A DNA stretch of 64,000 bases, taken from contig NZ_SSSN01000014.1 in NCBI RefSeq assembly GCF_004801905.1, forward strand, positions 91,928 through 155,927, written 5' to 3'. Positions 39,768 to 48,535 of the stretch are shown here, piece after piece (position 1 is the first letter of the stretch; each line of letters begins with the position of its first letter). Both the position numbers and the translations under genes were made by a program. The notes beneath the pieces are model-generated. The model was not told the DNA's origin, made no database searches, and saw only the letters and a program-made list of their open reading frames with translations. This stretch comes from Orlajensenia flava (GTDB lineage Bacteria; Actinomycetota; Actinomycetes; Actinomycetales; Microbacteriaceae).

Positions 39768-41438
39768 GTGCCAGCGCTTGCCGAGATCCTGATCCTGCAC
39801 GGCCACCTGCCCATCGAGCACCTCGATGAGATCATGGCGATGGACGAGACGGATGAGTCCGCCGTCCGCTCGCTCGTGACCCGCGGGGTCATCAACGACC
39901 TCCAGCTCGCCCGCGCCCGGGCAGCTCAGGCTGGCGTCCCCTTCATCGAACTCGTCGACTACCCCGTCGACCGCGCGGCCGTCGCCCTCGTGAGCGCCGC
40001 CACCTGCCGCCGTTACAACGTCATGCCCATCGCGCTGGCGCCGGGCAAGATCGTCGTGGCGATGGTCAATCCGGGCGACGTGTTCGCCATCGACGATGTA
40101 CGCAACGCATCCGGTCTCCAGGTCGTCGCGGTCGTCGCCGAACGCGGCGACCTGCTGAATGCCATCACCCGCTACCACCGCGCGGATGACGAGCTCCACG
40201 ACCTCACCAGCACCCTCGAGTCCGAGAACAACACGGTTCTGACGGATGCGTTCAGCGTCGCCGAGTCGAGTGAGGACGACGCGCCGATCGTCCGGTTGGT
40301 GAACCTCCTCGTCTCGCAGGCCATCGAGGATCACGCCTCCGACATCCACATCGAACCCGCCGAGCGCAGCGTGCGCGTGCGCTACCGCATCGACGGCGTG
40401 CTGCACGAGATGCAGAACGCGCCCAAGAGCATCCAGAACGGCATGATCTCGCGCCTGAAGATCATGAGCGATATCGACATCGCCGAGAGGCGCAAGCCGC
40501 AGGACGGCCGCATGTCGGTCAACGTCGACGGCCGCAAGATCGACCTCCGCGTCGCGACCCTCCCCACGGTGTGGGGCGAGAAGGTCGTCATGCGAATCCT
40601 CGACAACACCAACACGAGCCTCGACCTGCGCGACCTCGGCCTCAGCCAGGCCAACGGCGAGATCTACAAGCAGTCCTACTCCAAGCCATACGGGATGATC
40701 CTCGTGACCGGCCCCACCGGCTCGGGCAAGTCGACCACGCTCTACGCCACCCTCAACGCGGTCGCCCGCACCGAGGTCAACGTCATCACGGTCGAGGACC
40801 CGGTGGAGTACCGGATGGCGGGCATCAACCAGGTGCAGGTGAACCCCAAGGCCGGCCTGACCTTCGCGAGCGCCCTCCGCAGCATCCTGCGCTCCGACCC
40901 CGACATCGTGCTCCTCGGTGAGATCCGCGACCACGAGACCGCCCAGATCGCGATCGAAGCGTCGCTCACCGGCCACCTCGTACTCTCGACGCTGCACACC
41001 AACGACGCCCCGAGCGCCGTCACGCGACTCATCGAGATGGACATCGAGCCGTTCCTGGTCGGCTCCGCGCTCGATTGCGTCGTGGCCCAACGACTCGCGC
41101 GTCGCCTCTGCGAACGCTGCAAGGCGCCGGTGTTCCACACGCATGAGCAGTTGAACGCCTTGCGGTTCCCGGTCGATCCGTCGCAACCCGTGCCGCAGAC
41201 CTGGGGACCGGTCGGATGCTCGAGCTGCTCGAACACCGGGTACCGCGGACGGCTCGCGCTGCACGAGGTGATGGCCGTCAACGAGAAGATCGAGCGGCTC
41301 GCCGTCGGTCGGGCCGCGAGCTCCGACATCTCGGCTGCGGCGACGGCCAACGGCATGCGCAACCTGCGCGAGGACGGCTGGCTCAAGATCACGGCCGGAC
41401 TCACCAGTGTCGAAGAGATCATGCGCGTGGTGGTGTGA
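39768..41438 (+). CDS. pilB: type IV pilus assembly ATPase PilB
   Basis: A 556-residue GspE/PulE-family extension ATPase. The N-terminal ~150 residues form the GspE N domain (LAEILILHGHLPIEHL). The core has DIHIEPAERSVRVRYRIDG, Walker A GPTGSGKST at 315-323, Walker B DPDIVLLGEIRD near 375-386, and a C-terminal zinc site Cys448, Cys451, Cys484, Cys487 (CERC, CSSC). It powers pilin polymerisation at the cytoplasmic face. The GTG at 39768 has GGAGG five bases upstream. It opens the pilus gene cluster. Confidence 0.93.
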   Translation: MPALAEILILHGHLPIEHLDEIMAMDETDESAVRSLVTRGVINDLQLARARAAQAGVPFIELVDYPVDRAAVALVSAATCRRYNVMPIALAPGKIVVAMVNPGDVFAIDDVRNASGLQVVAVVAERGDLLNAITRYHRADDELHDLTSTLESENNTVLTDAFSVAESSEDDAPIVRLVNLLVSQAIEDHASDIHIEPAERSVRVRYRIDGVLHEMQNAPKSIQNGMISRLKIMSDIDIAERRKPQDGRMSVNVDGRKIDLRVATLPTVWGEKVVMRILDNTNTSLDLRDLGLSQANGEIYKQSYSKPYGMILVTGPTGSGKSTTLYATLNAVARTEVNVITVEDPVEYRMAGINQVQVNPKAGLTFASALRSILRSDPDIVLLGEIRDHETAQIAIEASLTGHLVLSTLHTNDAPSAVTRLIEMDIEPFLVGSALDCVVAQRLARRLCERCKAPVFHTHEQLNALRFPVDPSQPVPQTWGPVGCSSCSNTGYRGRLALHEVMAVNEKIERLAVGRAASSDISAAATANGMRNLREDGWLKITAGLTSVEEIMRVVV

Positions 41439-41469
41439 CGTGTTCGGTAAGAGAAGGAATGAGGACGAG

Positions 41470-43560
41470 ATGACCAACGCCCCAGGGGACCTCCCCGTGA
41501 ACCCCTCCGGAATCTCCTTCGAGGACTGGGCAGCCCTGCTCACCAACGGCAGCCTTCCCGGATCGGACACCAACTCCGCCCTCAGGCCCGGCCCCGCTGC
41601 CGCACCCACCTCCGATGCCGGGCCCGTCCGTGCCCGGCCAGCCGACGCACCACACCCCGCTGCTGCCCAAGCGGCAGCGCAGAATACGACCGCATCCGAC
41701 GACGACGTGACCGCAGCGCTCGAAGCCAGCTGGCGCGCGAGCCTCGCATCCGACTCTCCTTTCACCACGACAGCGCCTGTTGCCAACCCGACCCCGCCCG
41801 TCGCGGGGAGGGAACCGACGCCCACCGCATCGCCGTTCGACGCGATCATCGCGTCCCCGACAGCACCGGAGGCAGCAATGGACACCCCCCAGCACCCCAC
41901 CGAATCCGCACCATACGCCCCTGTCGTTCCCGAATGGCCGGTCGTCCCGATCGAGTCGCTGTTCGCGGAGGCGACGGATGAGGCGCTCGCGCCCGTCACC
42001 GACATCGCGTCGGCGCCATCTTTCGAGGCGTCGCCGGGCGCGTCCTCTTACGGGCAGCCGTACTCATCCGCTCCGGGCGCCGCCGGCCCGAGCTTCGATG
42101 ACCTGCTCGCCCCGTCGGCGTCCGCGCCGGGTGCGACGACATCGTTCCAGCTGCCGCCGACCACTCCGATCGCGGCCTTCGCGTCGGCGCCGACTGAGCT
42201 CATCGAGATGGCCGCGCCCGCGACACCGGTGGAGGACGGGGGGCGCCGCCGCTCGTCGTTCGCTCCCGAGGAGCCTTCGGCACCGCTCGCGCCGGCATCC
42301 GTCGCGCCCGCGTTCCCGGCTCCGGCCTCCGCGGCGCCGGCCGCCGCGTCTCCCGGTGCTGCCGCTGCCGCTTCGGACGCTGCCGACGAGCCGGGCTCCA
42401 CCCGCTCGGCCCGCGCCGACGGTGCCGACGTCGACCTCATCGCCGCACTCACCGAGGTGGTGATGCAAGGGGGGTCCGACCTGCACGTCACCACCAACGC
42501 GGCGCCGAACCTGCGCATCCACGGTGGCCTCAAGCCGCTGCCGGGGGAGAAGTGGTCGAGCGACAAGGTGCGCGCGGCCATCTACACGCTGCTCTCGGCG
42601 GCGCAGAAGCAGAAGTTCGAGCGCGAGCTCGAGCTCGACTTCGCCTACACGCTGTCGCAGAACGCGCGCTTCCGCGTGAACGTCTACCAGCAGCGTGCCA
42701 ACATCGGGGCGGCGTTCCGTCTCATCCCGACGGAGATCAAGCAGCTCGCCGAGCTCGGCGTCCCGGAGTCCGTCGGCCGCTTCTCGACCCTCCCGCGCGG
42801 CCTCGTGCTGGTCACCGGCCCGACCGGTTCGGGCAAGTCGACGACCCTCGCCGCCTTGGTCGACCTGGTCAACCAGACCCGCGCCGACCACATCGTGACG
42901 GTCGAGGACCCCATCGAGTTCATGCACCAGCACAAGAAGTCGCTGGTGAACCAGCGCGAGGTCGGTGCCGACACGCACAGCTTCGCCGCCGCGCTCAAGC
43001 ACGTGCTGCGCCAGGATCCGGATGTGATCCTCGTCGGCGAGCTCCGCGACCTCGAGACCATCTCCGTCGCCCTCACCGCCGCCGAGACCGGCCACCTCGT
43101 CTTCGCGACCCTGCACACGCAGAGCGCCGCCCAGTCGATCGACCGCATCATCGACGTCTATCCGCCACACCAGCAGAACCAGGTGCGCGCGCAGCTCGCC
43201 GCCACCCTGCAGGGCGTCGTCACCCAGACTCTCATCAAGAAGGCCTCGGGGCAGGGGCGTGTGGTGGCCACCGAGGTGCTCATCACGACACCCGCGGTCG
43301 CCAACCTCATCCGCGAGGGCCAGACCCACCAGGTGCCGACGGCGATGCAGGCGGGCGCCTCCTACGGAATGCACACCCTCGACCAGCACCTCGCCGACCT
43401 CGTCAATCGCGGCGTCATCACCCAGCAGGCGGCGGTCGACAAGGCGCACGATCCCGAAGGGATGCTCAGCCTGGTGCACCGGGTTGAGACCCGCGACAGC
43501 GCGATGAGCCAGACCGGCGTCGACTTCGGTGACGCCTACTCCGCGAGGGGTCGTCACTGA
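41470..43560 (+). CDS. pilT: type IV pilus retraction ATPase PilT with long disordered N-terminal extension
   Basis: A 696-residue protein whose last ~375 residues are a normal PilT. That part starts VDLIAALTEVVMQGGSDLHV near 320, with Walker A GPTGSGKST at 450-458, DPDVILVGELRDLETI, and TLHTQSAAQSIDRIID. The first ~318 residues are Ala/Pro/Ser-rich and acidic, with no fold visible; typical PilT is about 340-370 residues in total. The extension may be a scaffold or interaction tail. The ATG at 41470 has GAGG upstream; an in-frame GTG at 41440 is possible. The stop overlaps the pilC ATG. Confidence 0.88.
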   Translation: MTNAPGDLPVNPSGISFEDWAALLTNGSLPGSDTNSALRPGPAAAPTSDAGPVRARPADAPHPAAAQAAAQNTTASDDDVTAALEASWRASLASDSPFTTTAPVANPTPPVAGREPTPTASPFDAIIASPTAPEAAMDTPQHPTESAPYAPVVPEWPVVPIESLFAEATDEALAPVTDIASAPSFEASPGASSYGQPYSSAPGAAGPSFDDLLAPSASAPGATTSFQLPPTTPIAAFASAPTELIEMAAPATPVEDGGRRRSSFAPEEPSAPLAPASVAPAFPAPASAAPAAASPGAAAAASDAADEPGSTRSARADGADVDLIAALTEVVMQGGSDLHVTTNAAPNLRIHGGLKPLPGEKWSSDKVRAAIYTLLSAAQKQKFERELELDFAYTLSQNARFRVNVYQQRANIGAAFRLIPTEIKQLAELGVPESVGRFSTLPRGLVLVTGPTGSGKSTTLAALVDLVNQTRADHIVTVEDPIEFMHQHKKSLVNQREVGADTHSFAAALKHVLRQDPDVILVGELRDLETISVALTAAETGHLVFATLHTQSAAQSIDRIIDVYPPHQQNQVRAQLAATLQGVVTQTLIKKASGQGRVVATEVLITTPAVANLIREGQTHQVPTAMQAGASYGMHTLDQHLADLVNRGVITQQAAVDKAHDPEGMLSLVHRVETRDSAMSQTGVDFGDAYSARGRH

Positions 43561-44804
43561 TGAGCATGACCGCGACGAACGCCACCAAGACGTTCGAGTA
43601 CAAGGGCCGCAACGCCCAGGGCAAGATCGTCAAGGGCCGGCTGGATGCCGGCAGCAGCGGTGCCGCCCTCTCACGCATGCGCACGATGGACCTCTCTCCG
43701 ATCTCGGTGGAGGAGGCGACGGATGGCGCGGGCCTGCAGAAGGAGATCCGCATCCCGGGCCTCTCCAAGGGCGTCGGCATGAAGGACCTCTCGGTGATGA
43801 GCCGTCAGATGGCCACCATGATCTCCGCGGGCCTGTCGCTGCTCAAGACCCTGTCGATCCTCAGTGAGCAGACGCAGAACAAGCAGCTCGCGAAGGCCCT
43901 CGGCGAGGTGCGCGGCGATATCGAAAGCGGATCGTCGCTGTCCGACTCCTTCGCCAAGCACGAGCGCATCTTCCCGCCGCTCATGATCCACCTCATCCGG
44001 GCCGGTGAGACCGGCGGATTCCTCGAGGGCTCTCTCGAATCGGTTGCCAACAACTACGAGAAGGAGGTGAAGCTCCGCGCGACCATCAAGTCGGCCATGA
44101 CGTATCCCGTCGTCGTGGTGATCATCGCCATCCTGGCCGTCATCGGCATGCTCATCTTCATCGTCCCCGTGTTCGAGGGCATGTTCGCGAGCCTCGGCGG
44201 GCAGCTGCCGGCGCCCACGATGGTGCTCGTCGTGCTCTCGCACAACATGATCTGGGCCGGCCCGCTCATCGTCGTAATCGTCGTCGGCTTCTCCGTCTGG
44301 TGGGGACGCAACAAGAACAAGCAGGAGGTTCGCGCCTTCGTCGACCCGCTGAAGCTCAAGATCCCCGTGTTCGGGCCCCTGCTCAAGAAGGTGGCCATCG
44401 CGCGCTTCACCCGCAACTTCTCCACCATGCTCGGAGCCGGCGTGCCCATCCTGCAGGCCCTCAGCATCGTCGGCGAGACTTCGGGCAACTACGTCATCGA
44501 GGAGGCGCTGCACAAGGTGGCCGACTCGGTGAAGATCGGTCGCTCCATCGCCGAGCCCCTGGCGGAGGAGGACGTCTTTCCGTCCATGGTCGTGCAGATG
44601 GTCGCCGTTGGCGAGGACTCGGGATCGCTGCAGCCCATGCTGGCCAAGATCTCGGACTTCTACGACGACGAGGTCGAGGCCACCACGGAGCAGCTCACGG
44701 CCCTCATCGAGCCCCTCATGATCACGTTCATGGGCGCCATCATCGGCGGCATGATCGTGGCCCTCTACATGCCCATCTTCAGCATCTTCCAGCAGATCAA
44801 GTAG
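43560..44804 (+). CDS. pilC: type IV pilus platform protein PilC
   Basis: A 414-residue GspF-family inner-membrane platform. It opens TFEYKGRNAQGKIVKGRLDAGS. Two GspF repeats are centred on MSRQMATMISAGLSLLKTL and ARFTRNFSTMLGAGVPILQAL, each followed by the conserved PPLMIHLIRAGE or PSMVVQMVAVGE motif. Three membrane segments are visible (VVVVIIAILAVIGMLIFIVP and the C-terminal MITFMGAIIGGMIVALYMP among them). Its ATG overlaps the pilT stop. A hairpin at 44824-44856 follows. Confidence 0.93.
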   Translation: MSMTATNATKTFEYKGRNAQGKIVKGRLDAGSSGAALSRMRTMDLSPISVEEATDGAGLQKEIRIPGLSKGVGMKDLSVMSRQMATMISAGLSLLKTLSILSEQTQNKQLAKALGEVRGDIESGSSLSDSFAKHERIFPPLMIHLIRAGETGGFLEGSLESVANNYEKEVKLRATIKSAMTYPVVVVIIAILAVIGMLIFIVPVFEGMFASLGGQLPAPTMVLVVLSHNMIWAGPLIVVIVVGFSVWWGRNKNKQEVRAFVDPLKLKIPVFGPLLKKVAIARFTRNFSTMLGAGVPILQALSIVGETSGNYVIEEALHKVADSVKIGRSIAEPLAEEDVFPSMVVQMVAVGEDSGSLQPMLAKISDFYDDEVEATTEQLTALIEPLMITFMGAIIGGMIVALYMPIFSIFQQIK

Positions 44805-44823
44805 TGCCCTACCGCACGTCCTC

Positions 44824-44856
44824 AGCCGGCCCTCGAGCGCGTCTCGACGGCCGGCT
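44824..44856 (+). terminator. hairpin after pilC
   Basis: AGCCGGCC (44824-44831) pairs with GGCCGGCT (44849-44856), with an inner CGAG/CTCG stem. Twenty bases after the pilC stop and ahead of the pilin gene, it could separate the ATPase/platform unit from the pilin unit. Confidence 0.5.
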
Positions 44857-45036
44857 ATCGGCGCGTGACGTGTGCTGTCTAGAGTGACGGATGAGACCCC
44901 CTTCAACTGGGGTCGAGTCGACCGAGTTTCACCCCCTACCGGGGGATTTACTGCCTTGTACCCCCGCCAATAGATTCATCACGCGGTCGGACCTCTCCGG
45001 TCGAATGTCACCCTACGGACAGAATGGAACACCCCC

Positions 45037-45516
45037 ATGCGCAGCATGCTCATCGCACTGGGCGACCGCCGTGTCGCCCTGAATGAAGAGGACAAGAAGC
45101 AGAAGGGCTTCACGCTCATCGAGCTCCTCGTCGTCGTCATCATCATCGGCATCCTCGCCGCCATCGCCATCCCGATCTTCCTCTCGCAGCGTGAGGGCGC
45201 CTGGAAGTCGTCGGTTGAGTCGGACGTCAAGAACGCCGTTCTCGCCGTCGAGACCTACGCCACCAATCACAATGGGAACCCCACCGGCGTCGACGGTACT
45301 TGGACGAATCCCAACAATGTGCCAGCTACCACCGCCGCTGCCACAGACGTGAAGTTCACCGCGAGCAATAACAACACAATCAAGATCACGGTGAAGGGTG
45401 GTACGGGTGCTGACAAGAATGACTACACGATCACCGGGACCAACAGCGATCTTGGCGCCGGCGAGGGAAAGACACTCACATACGAAAGCTCTAAGGGCAC
45501 GCAGACCTGGGGCTAG
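45037..45516 (+). CDS. pilA: major type IV prepilin PilA
   Basis: A 159-residue prepilin. A 24-residue charged leader ends KQKG, with cleavage before FTLIELLVVVIIIGILAA, the N-terminal helix that also anchors the protein, with Glu5 present. The globular part is Asn/Thr/Gly-rich (VPATTAAATDVKFTASNNN) and its codons are visibly more AT-rich than the neighbours, as in fast-evolving pilin heads. No Cys pair. No Shine-Dalgarno is visible upstream of the ATG; CAGAAT at 45021-45026 suggests a very short leader. The 15-bp hairpin after the stop should give pilA more transcript than the minor pilins. Confidence 0.93.
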   Translation: MRSMLIALGDRRVALNEEDKKQKGFTLIELLVVVIIIGILAAIAIPIFLSQREGAWKSSVESDVKNAVLAVETYATNHNGNPTGVDGTWTNPNNVPATTAAATDVKFTASNNNTIKITVKGGTGADKNDYTITGTNSDLGAGEGKTLTYESSKGTQTWG

Positions 45517-45526
45517 CCACTGACTA

Positions 45527-45563
45527 GAGTGCGGGGCGCCCTTCGGGTGGGCGCCCCGCACTC
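45527..45563 (+). terminator. terminator/attenuator after pilA
   Basis: A perfect 15-base-pair stem, GAGTGCGGGGCGCCC (45527-45541) with GGGCGCCCCGCACTC (45549-45563), and a seven-base loop, 10 bases past the pilA stop. It likely limits read-through into the minor pilin genes and stabilises the pilA mRNA. Confidence 0.85.
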
Positions 45564-45634
45564 GACTCTCAGTCGGCCTTCGAGCCGGCATCCTGCAGTA
45601 CCGCGTCGCCCCACTCACCGGGAGAGGAGGGGAA

Positions 45635-46294
45635 ATGCTCATCGACGCCCTTCGCCGCCGCTTCCGCCGGGACGGCGGTTTCACGCTCATCGAGGTCATC
45701 ACGGCGATCTTCGTGATCAGCATCCTCGCCACCTCCGCCCTCTACTTCTACCTCAACGGCCTCAACATCTCGCACGCCCAGGAGCGCCGTCAGCTCGCCA
45801 TCACTGTCGCCAACGAGGCGATGGAGACGGCTCGCGGGGCCACGCTCGGCAAGACGGTGAACGACGTCAGAGTGGGCATCCAGGCGATCTACGCCGGCCG
45901 AGACGGCGCGAAGGTGAGACAGGCATTCCTCGATAATCTCGGCGTGCCCGGAGTAGCGCAGACCTATCCGCAGTGGGATGCCTCGGCTACCTCGACCTCG
46001 TCACCGGTGTTCAAGGTCGACCCCGTCCCCGAGGTCGCGCGGTCCGGCACGACGTTCTCGGTCGCCACGCTTGTCGGACTGTGCTACCAGCCCACGAGCG
46101 GCGGAGACTGCATCAGGCTCGCGCCGCCTCCTGCCATCCCGCCCGTCGCGACGCCCGTGGGTTACACCCCACTCACCCGCATCATCGTCACTGTGACGTG
46201 GACCGCCGGCTCCGAGTGCACGGCCGGCTGCCGCTATTCGGTGAGTTCCCTCGTCGACAGCAACACAGACCTGCAGTGGAACAGCGTGCCGTGA
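45635..46294 (+). CDS. minor prepilin, PilV-like
   Basis: A 219-residue prepilin-like protein. The short basic leader MLIDALRRRFRRDGG precedes FTLIEVITAIFVISILATS, with cleavage after Gly and Glu5 retained. The body has two Cys pairs (LCYQPTSGGDC and ECTAGCRYS), so it may be disulphide-stabilised. The order after pilA and before PilW- and PilX-like proteins, and the size, fit the minor-pilin tip complex that primes assembly. GGGAGAGGAGGGG precedes the ATG. It starts a run of tightly spaced genes to pilO. Confidence 0.82.
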   Translation: MLIDALRRRFRRDGGFTLIEVITAIFVISILATSALYFYLNGLNISHAQERRQLAITVANEAMETARGATLGKTVNDVRVGIQAIYAGRDGAKVRQAFLDNLGVPGVAQTYPQWDASATSTSSPVFKVDPVPEVARSGTTFSVATLVGLCYQPTSGGDCIRLAPPPAIPPVATPVGYTPLTRIIVTVTWTAGSECTAGCRYSVSSLVDSNTDLQWNSVP

Positions 46295-46295
46295 G

Positions 46296-46937
46296 ATGAA
46301 CCAGACACCGTACCCTCGCATGAACGAGCGGGGCTTCACCCTCATCGAGATGATGATCTCCGTCAGCATCTTCGCCGTCTTCGTCGCCATCTTCATCGCA
46401 TCGGTGGTCGGCTTAGCGCGTGGTACGACCGCCGCCAGGGTGACGGCCGAGTCGTCGTCGGGGGTGCTGACGGTCTTCCAGAACATCGATCGTCAGGTGC
46501 GCTGGTCAGACGCCATAAATCGGCCGGGCACTGGCGCGAGCGGCAGCACCTACGTGGAGTTCCAACTCCCCGCGAGCAGCAGTGCGGACAACACCACTCG
46601 CTGCGTGCAGTATCGCTACGACCCGGCGCAGGGCATCATCGCCAGTCGTATCTGGGTTACGGGCGTCACCCCTCTTCCGTCCTTCTCCGTGAAGCTCACG
46701 AATGTCATCCCGCAGGCAACTCCCAACTACCCGTTCACAATGATCCCCGCCGGTGCCAGCGCACGCCAGGCCCTGTACCTCGACCTCAATGCCGGAACGG
46801 TGGGAATCAGCGAGGTCCACATGACATCCACGTTCATGGCGCGCAACAGCACGGCCGACTCGATCACCAATGCCGACAACAACGCCGATGGCCAGAGCGA
46901 TAGGCCCGTGTGCAGTCCGACGGTCACCCGGCCATGA
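46296..46937 (+). CDS. minor prepilin, PilW-like
   Basis: A 213-residue prepilin-like protein that begins one base after the previous stop. The leader MNQTPYPRMNERG is followed by FTLIEMMISVSIFAVFVAI, with cleavage after Gly and Glu5 retained. The body is a Ser/Thr-rich beta domain with single Cys residues (TRCVQYRYDP and a C-terminal CSPTVTRP). The PilW-like assignment is by position, size and the LTVFQNIDRQVRWSDAI helix extension. An in-frame ATG at 46320 (MNERG) is an alternative start. Part of the minor-pilin tip complex. Confidence 0.8.
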   Translation: MNQTPYPRMNERGFTLIEMMISVSIFAVFVAIFIASVVGLARGTTAARVTAESSSGVLTVFQNIDRQVRWSDAINRPGTGASGSTYVEFQLPASSSADNTTRCVQYRYDPAQGIIASRIWVTGVTPLPSFSVKLTNVIPQATPNYPFTMIPAGASARQALYLDLNAGTVGISEVHMTSTFMARNSTADSITNADNNADGQSDRPVCSPTVTRP

Positions 46938-46948
46938 AAGGGACTTCG

Positions 46949-48535
46949 ATGACCGCGCTTCGCAACGCGCTGACACGTCGGCTGAACCATTCGGGTCACG
47001 ACGGCGGATCGGCGATGATCAGCGCTCTGATCTTCATGATGCTGCTCGCCTCACTGTCGTTGATCCTCGCGTCCGTCCTGATGGCGCAGGTCGTGCCGGC
47101 GCAACTCGCGAGCAAGAGCACCCGTACGGTCTACGCGGCCGAGTCGGGCATGCAGGCCGCCCTCGGAATTCTCCGCTCGGCCACGGCCGCCCCCGACATC
47201 ACGGGTGCCATCTTCGGTGATAAGGCGAAACTGCCATGCACCAAGGCGGGCACCGTCGACGGTGACCCGAACGGCGCGCGCTACAGCATCACGATGGCCT
47301 ACTACTTGGAAGACCCGGCGGCGAAGCCCGACACCTGGAAGGCCAGCAATAAGCTGGCGTGCGTGCCCGGAGCGGGTGTCGCAATCCAGCCCAAATTCGC
47401 CCTCATCATCTCCCAGGGCCTCGACGCGCCCGTGGCCCACCAGTCGGCCACGTTCGGCAACCGGTCGCTGTCGGCGGTCTACGAATTCCCGTTGACCAAT
47501 GTGAACGTGGCGGGCGGATACATCTACGCCTATGGCAGCGCGGTGTGCCTGCAAGCGCAAGGGAGGACGGCCGGATCGCTCATCCGGTACCAGGCTGCAG
47601 CAGCGTGCACGGATCCCGATACGCAGAACTGGGTGTACGACACCAGCTACCAGATCAAGCTCGCGAGCTCCCTCGTGGTCGGGGCCATCCCGATGTGCAT
47701 CACCGGACCCGGGACAAGCGGGGCGAACGAGAAGGCGACACTCCAGATCTGCCGCGGACTCTCAGACCCCGCGCGCTGGAATCAGCTCTGGAGCTACGAG
47801 GGTGGTGAGCATTGGAAGGGCGAGAACACGCCGATCTCCGATTACAGCACCATCTGCCTCTACTCCGGACAGACTGGCGGAACCCCTGACGGCGGCCTGA
47901 GCGGGACTCCGGCCGTGCCGACCTACCTCTGGACGGGCCCGCACTGCTCGGGAACAGCGGGCTGGGGATCGTTCACCCCGTCGCCGGCAGTGGGCGCCGG
48001 CCCTGCCGGGTTCGCCACCATACAGATCGTGAACTACAAGGAGTTCGGGCGCTGCCTCGACGTGACCGACGAGAACATCAACCGTGGCTTCATGATCGCG
48101 TATCCCTGCAAGCAGGACCCCTCCAACACCGACAAACTCAAGTGGAATCACAAGTGGTACTACCAGGAGCCCCCGGTGGGTGTGGATCGACTGGCCGACC
48201 AGCAGATCACGGTGAAGGTCAACAATTCCGACGCCCAGAAGTACTGTTTCGAGACACCCTCGGCCGCGTCCGGAAGTGTTTTCCCGGTGTTCAAGACCTG
48301 CGACGGGGGCGACCTGCAGAAGTGGACTCGGGTTCAGAAGAGCATCACGTACGCCGCCAGCTACGTCTTCCAGGACTCCCTCGGCCGTTGCCTTTCGGTC
48401 AACCCCGCCGATATCTATGTCGGCGTCTCGAAGGTCGTCGTCGCGACCTGCAGCGGCGGGACCGACCAGAAGTGGAACGCTCCGTCCGACGAGACCGCAG
48501 CCAGCTTCGGCGGCTTCCGGGAGCTCGGCGGATGA
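46949..48535 (+). CDS. PilX-like pilus protein with C-terminal ricin-type lectin region
   Basis: A 528-residue fusion. The N-terminus resembles PilX: a short basic stretch, GGSAMISALIFMMLLASL as membrane helix, and VYAAESGMQAALGILRSA. It lacks the FTLIE cleavage site. From about residue 190 on, the protein is rich in ricin-B type signatures: CLQAQG, QNWVYD, RWNQLWSYE, CLDVTDENINRG, KLKWNHKWYY, LQKWTRV, CLSVNPADI and DQKWNAP, i.e. one or two beta-trefoil carbohydrate-binding modules. It could sit at the pilus tip as an adhesin. The ATG at 46949 has AAAGGGA upstream; ATG 46934 overlaps the preceding stop and is an alternative. Confidence 0.75.
   Translation: MTALRNALTRRLNHSGHDGGSAMISALIFMMLLASLSLILASVLMAQVVPAQLASKSTRTVYAAESGMQAALGILRSATAAPDITGAIFGDKAKLPCTKAGTVDGDPNGARYSITMAYYLEDPAAKPDTWKASNKLACVPGAGVAIQPKFALIISQGLDAPVAHQSATFGNRSLSAVYEFPLTNVNVAGGYIYAYGSAVCLQAQGRTAGSLIRYQAAAACTDPDTQNWVYDTSYQIKLASSLVVGAIPMCITGPGTSGANEKATLQICRGLSDPARWNQLWSYEGGEHWKGENTPISDYSTICLYSGQTGGTPDGGLSGTPAVPTYLWTGPHCSGTAGWGSFTPSPAVGAGPAGFATIQIVNYKEFGRCLDVTDENINRGFMIAYPCKQDPSNTDKLKWNHKWYYQEPPVGVDRLADQQITVKVNNSDAQKYCFETPSAASGSVFPVFKTCDGGDLQKWTRVQKSITYAASYVFQDSLGRCLSVNPADIYVGVSKVVVATCSGGTDQKWNAPSDETAASFGGFRELGG

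Noticed and set aside
44880-45036. SigB/SigF-type promoter (GTTT...GGGGAT) before pilA
   Set aside because: The spacing between GTTT and GGGGAT is about 13 bases, shorter than the usual 14-17, and the similar CCCCC/GGGGG hairpins nearby make it likely chance.
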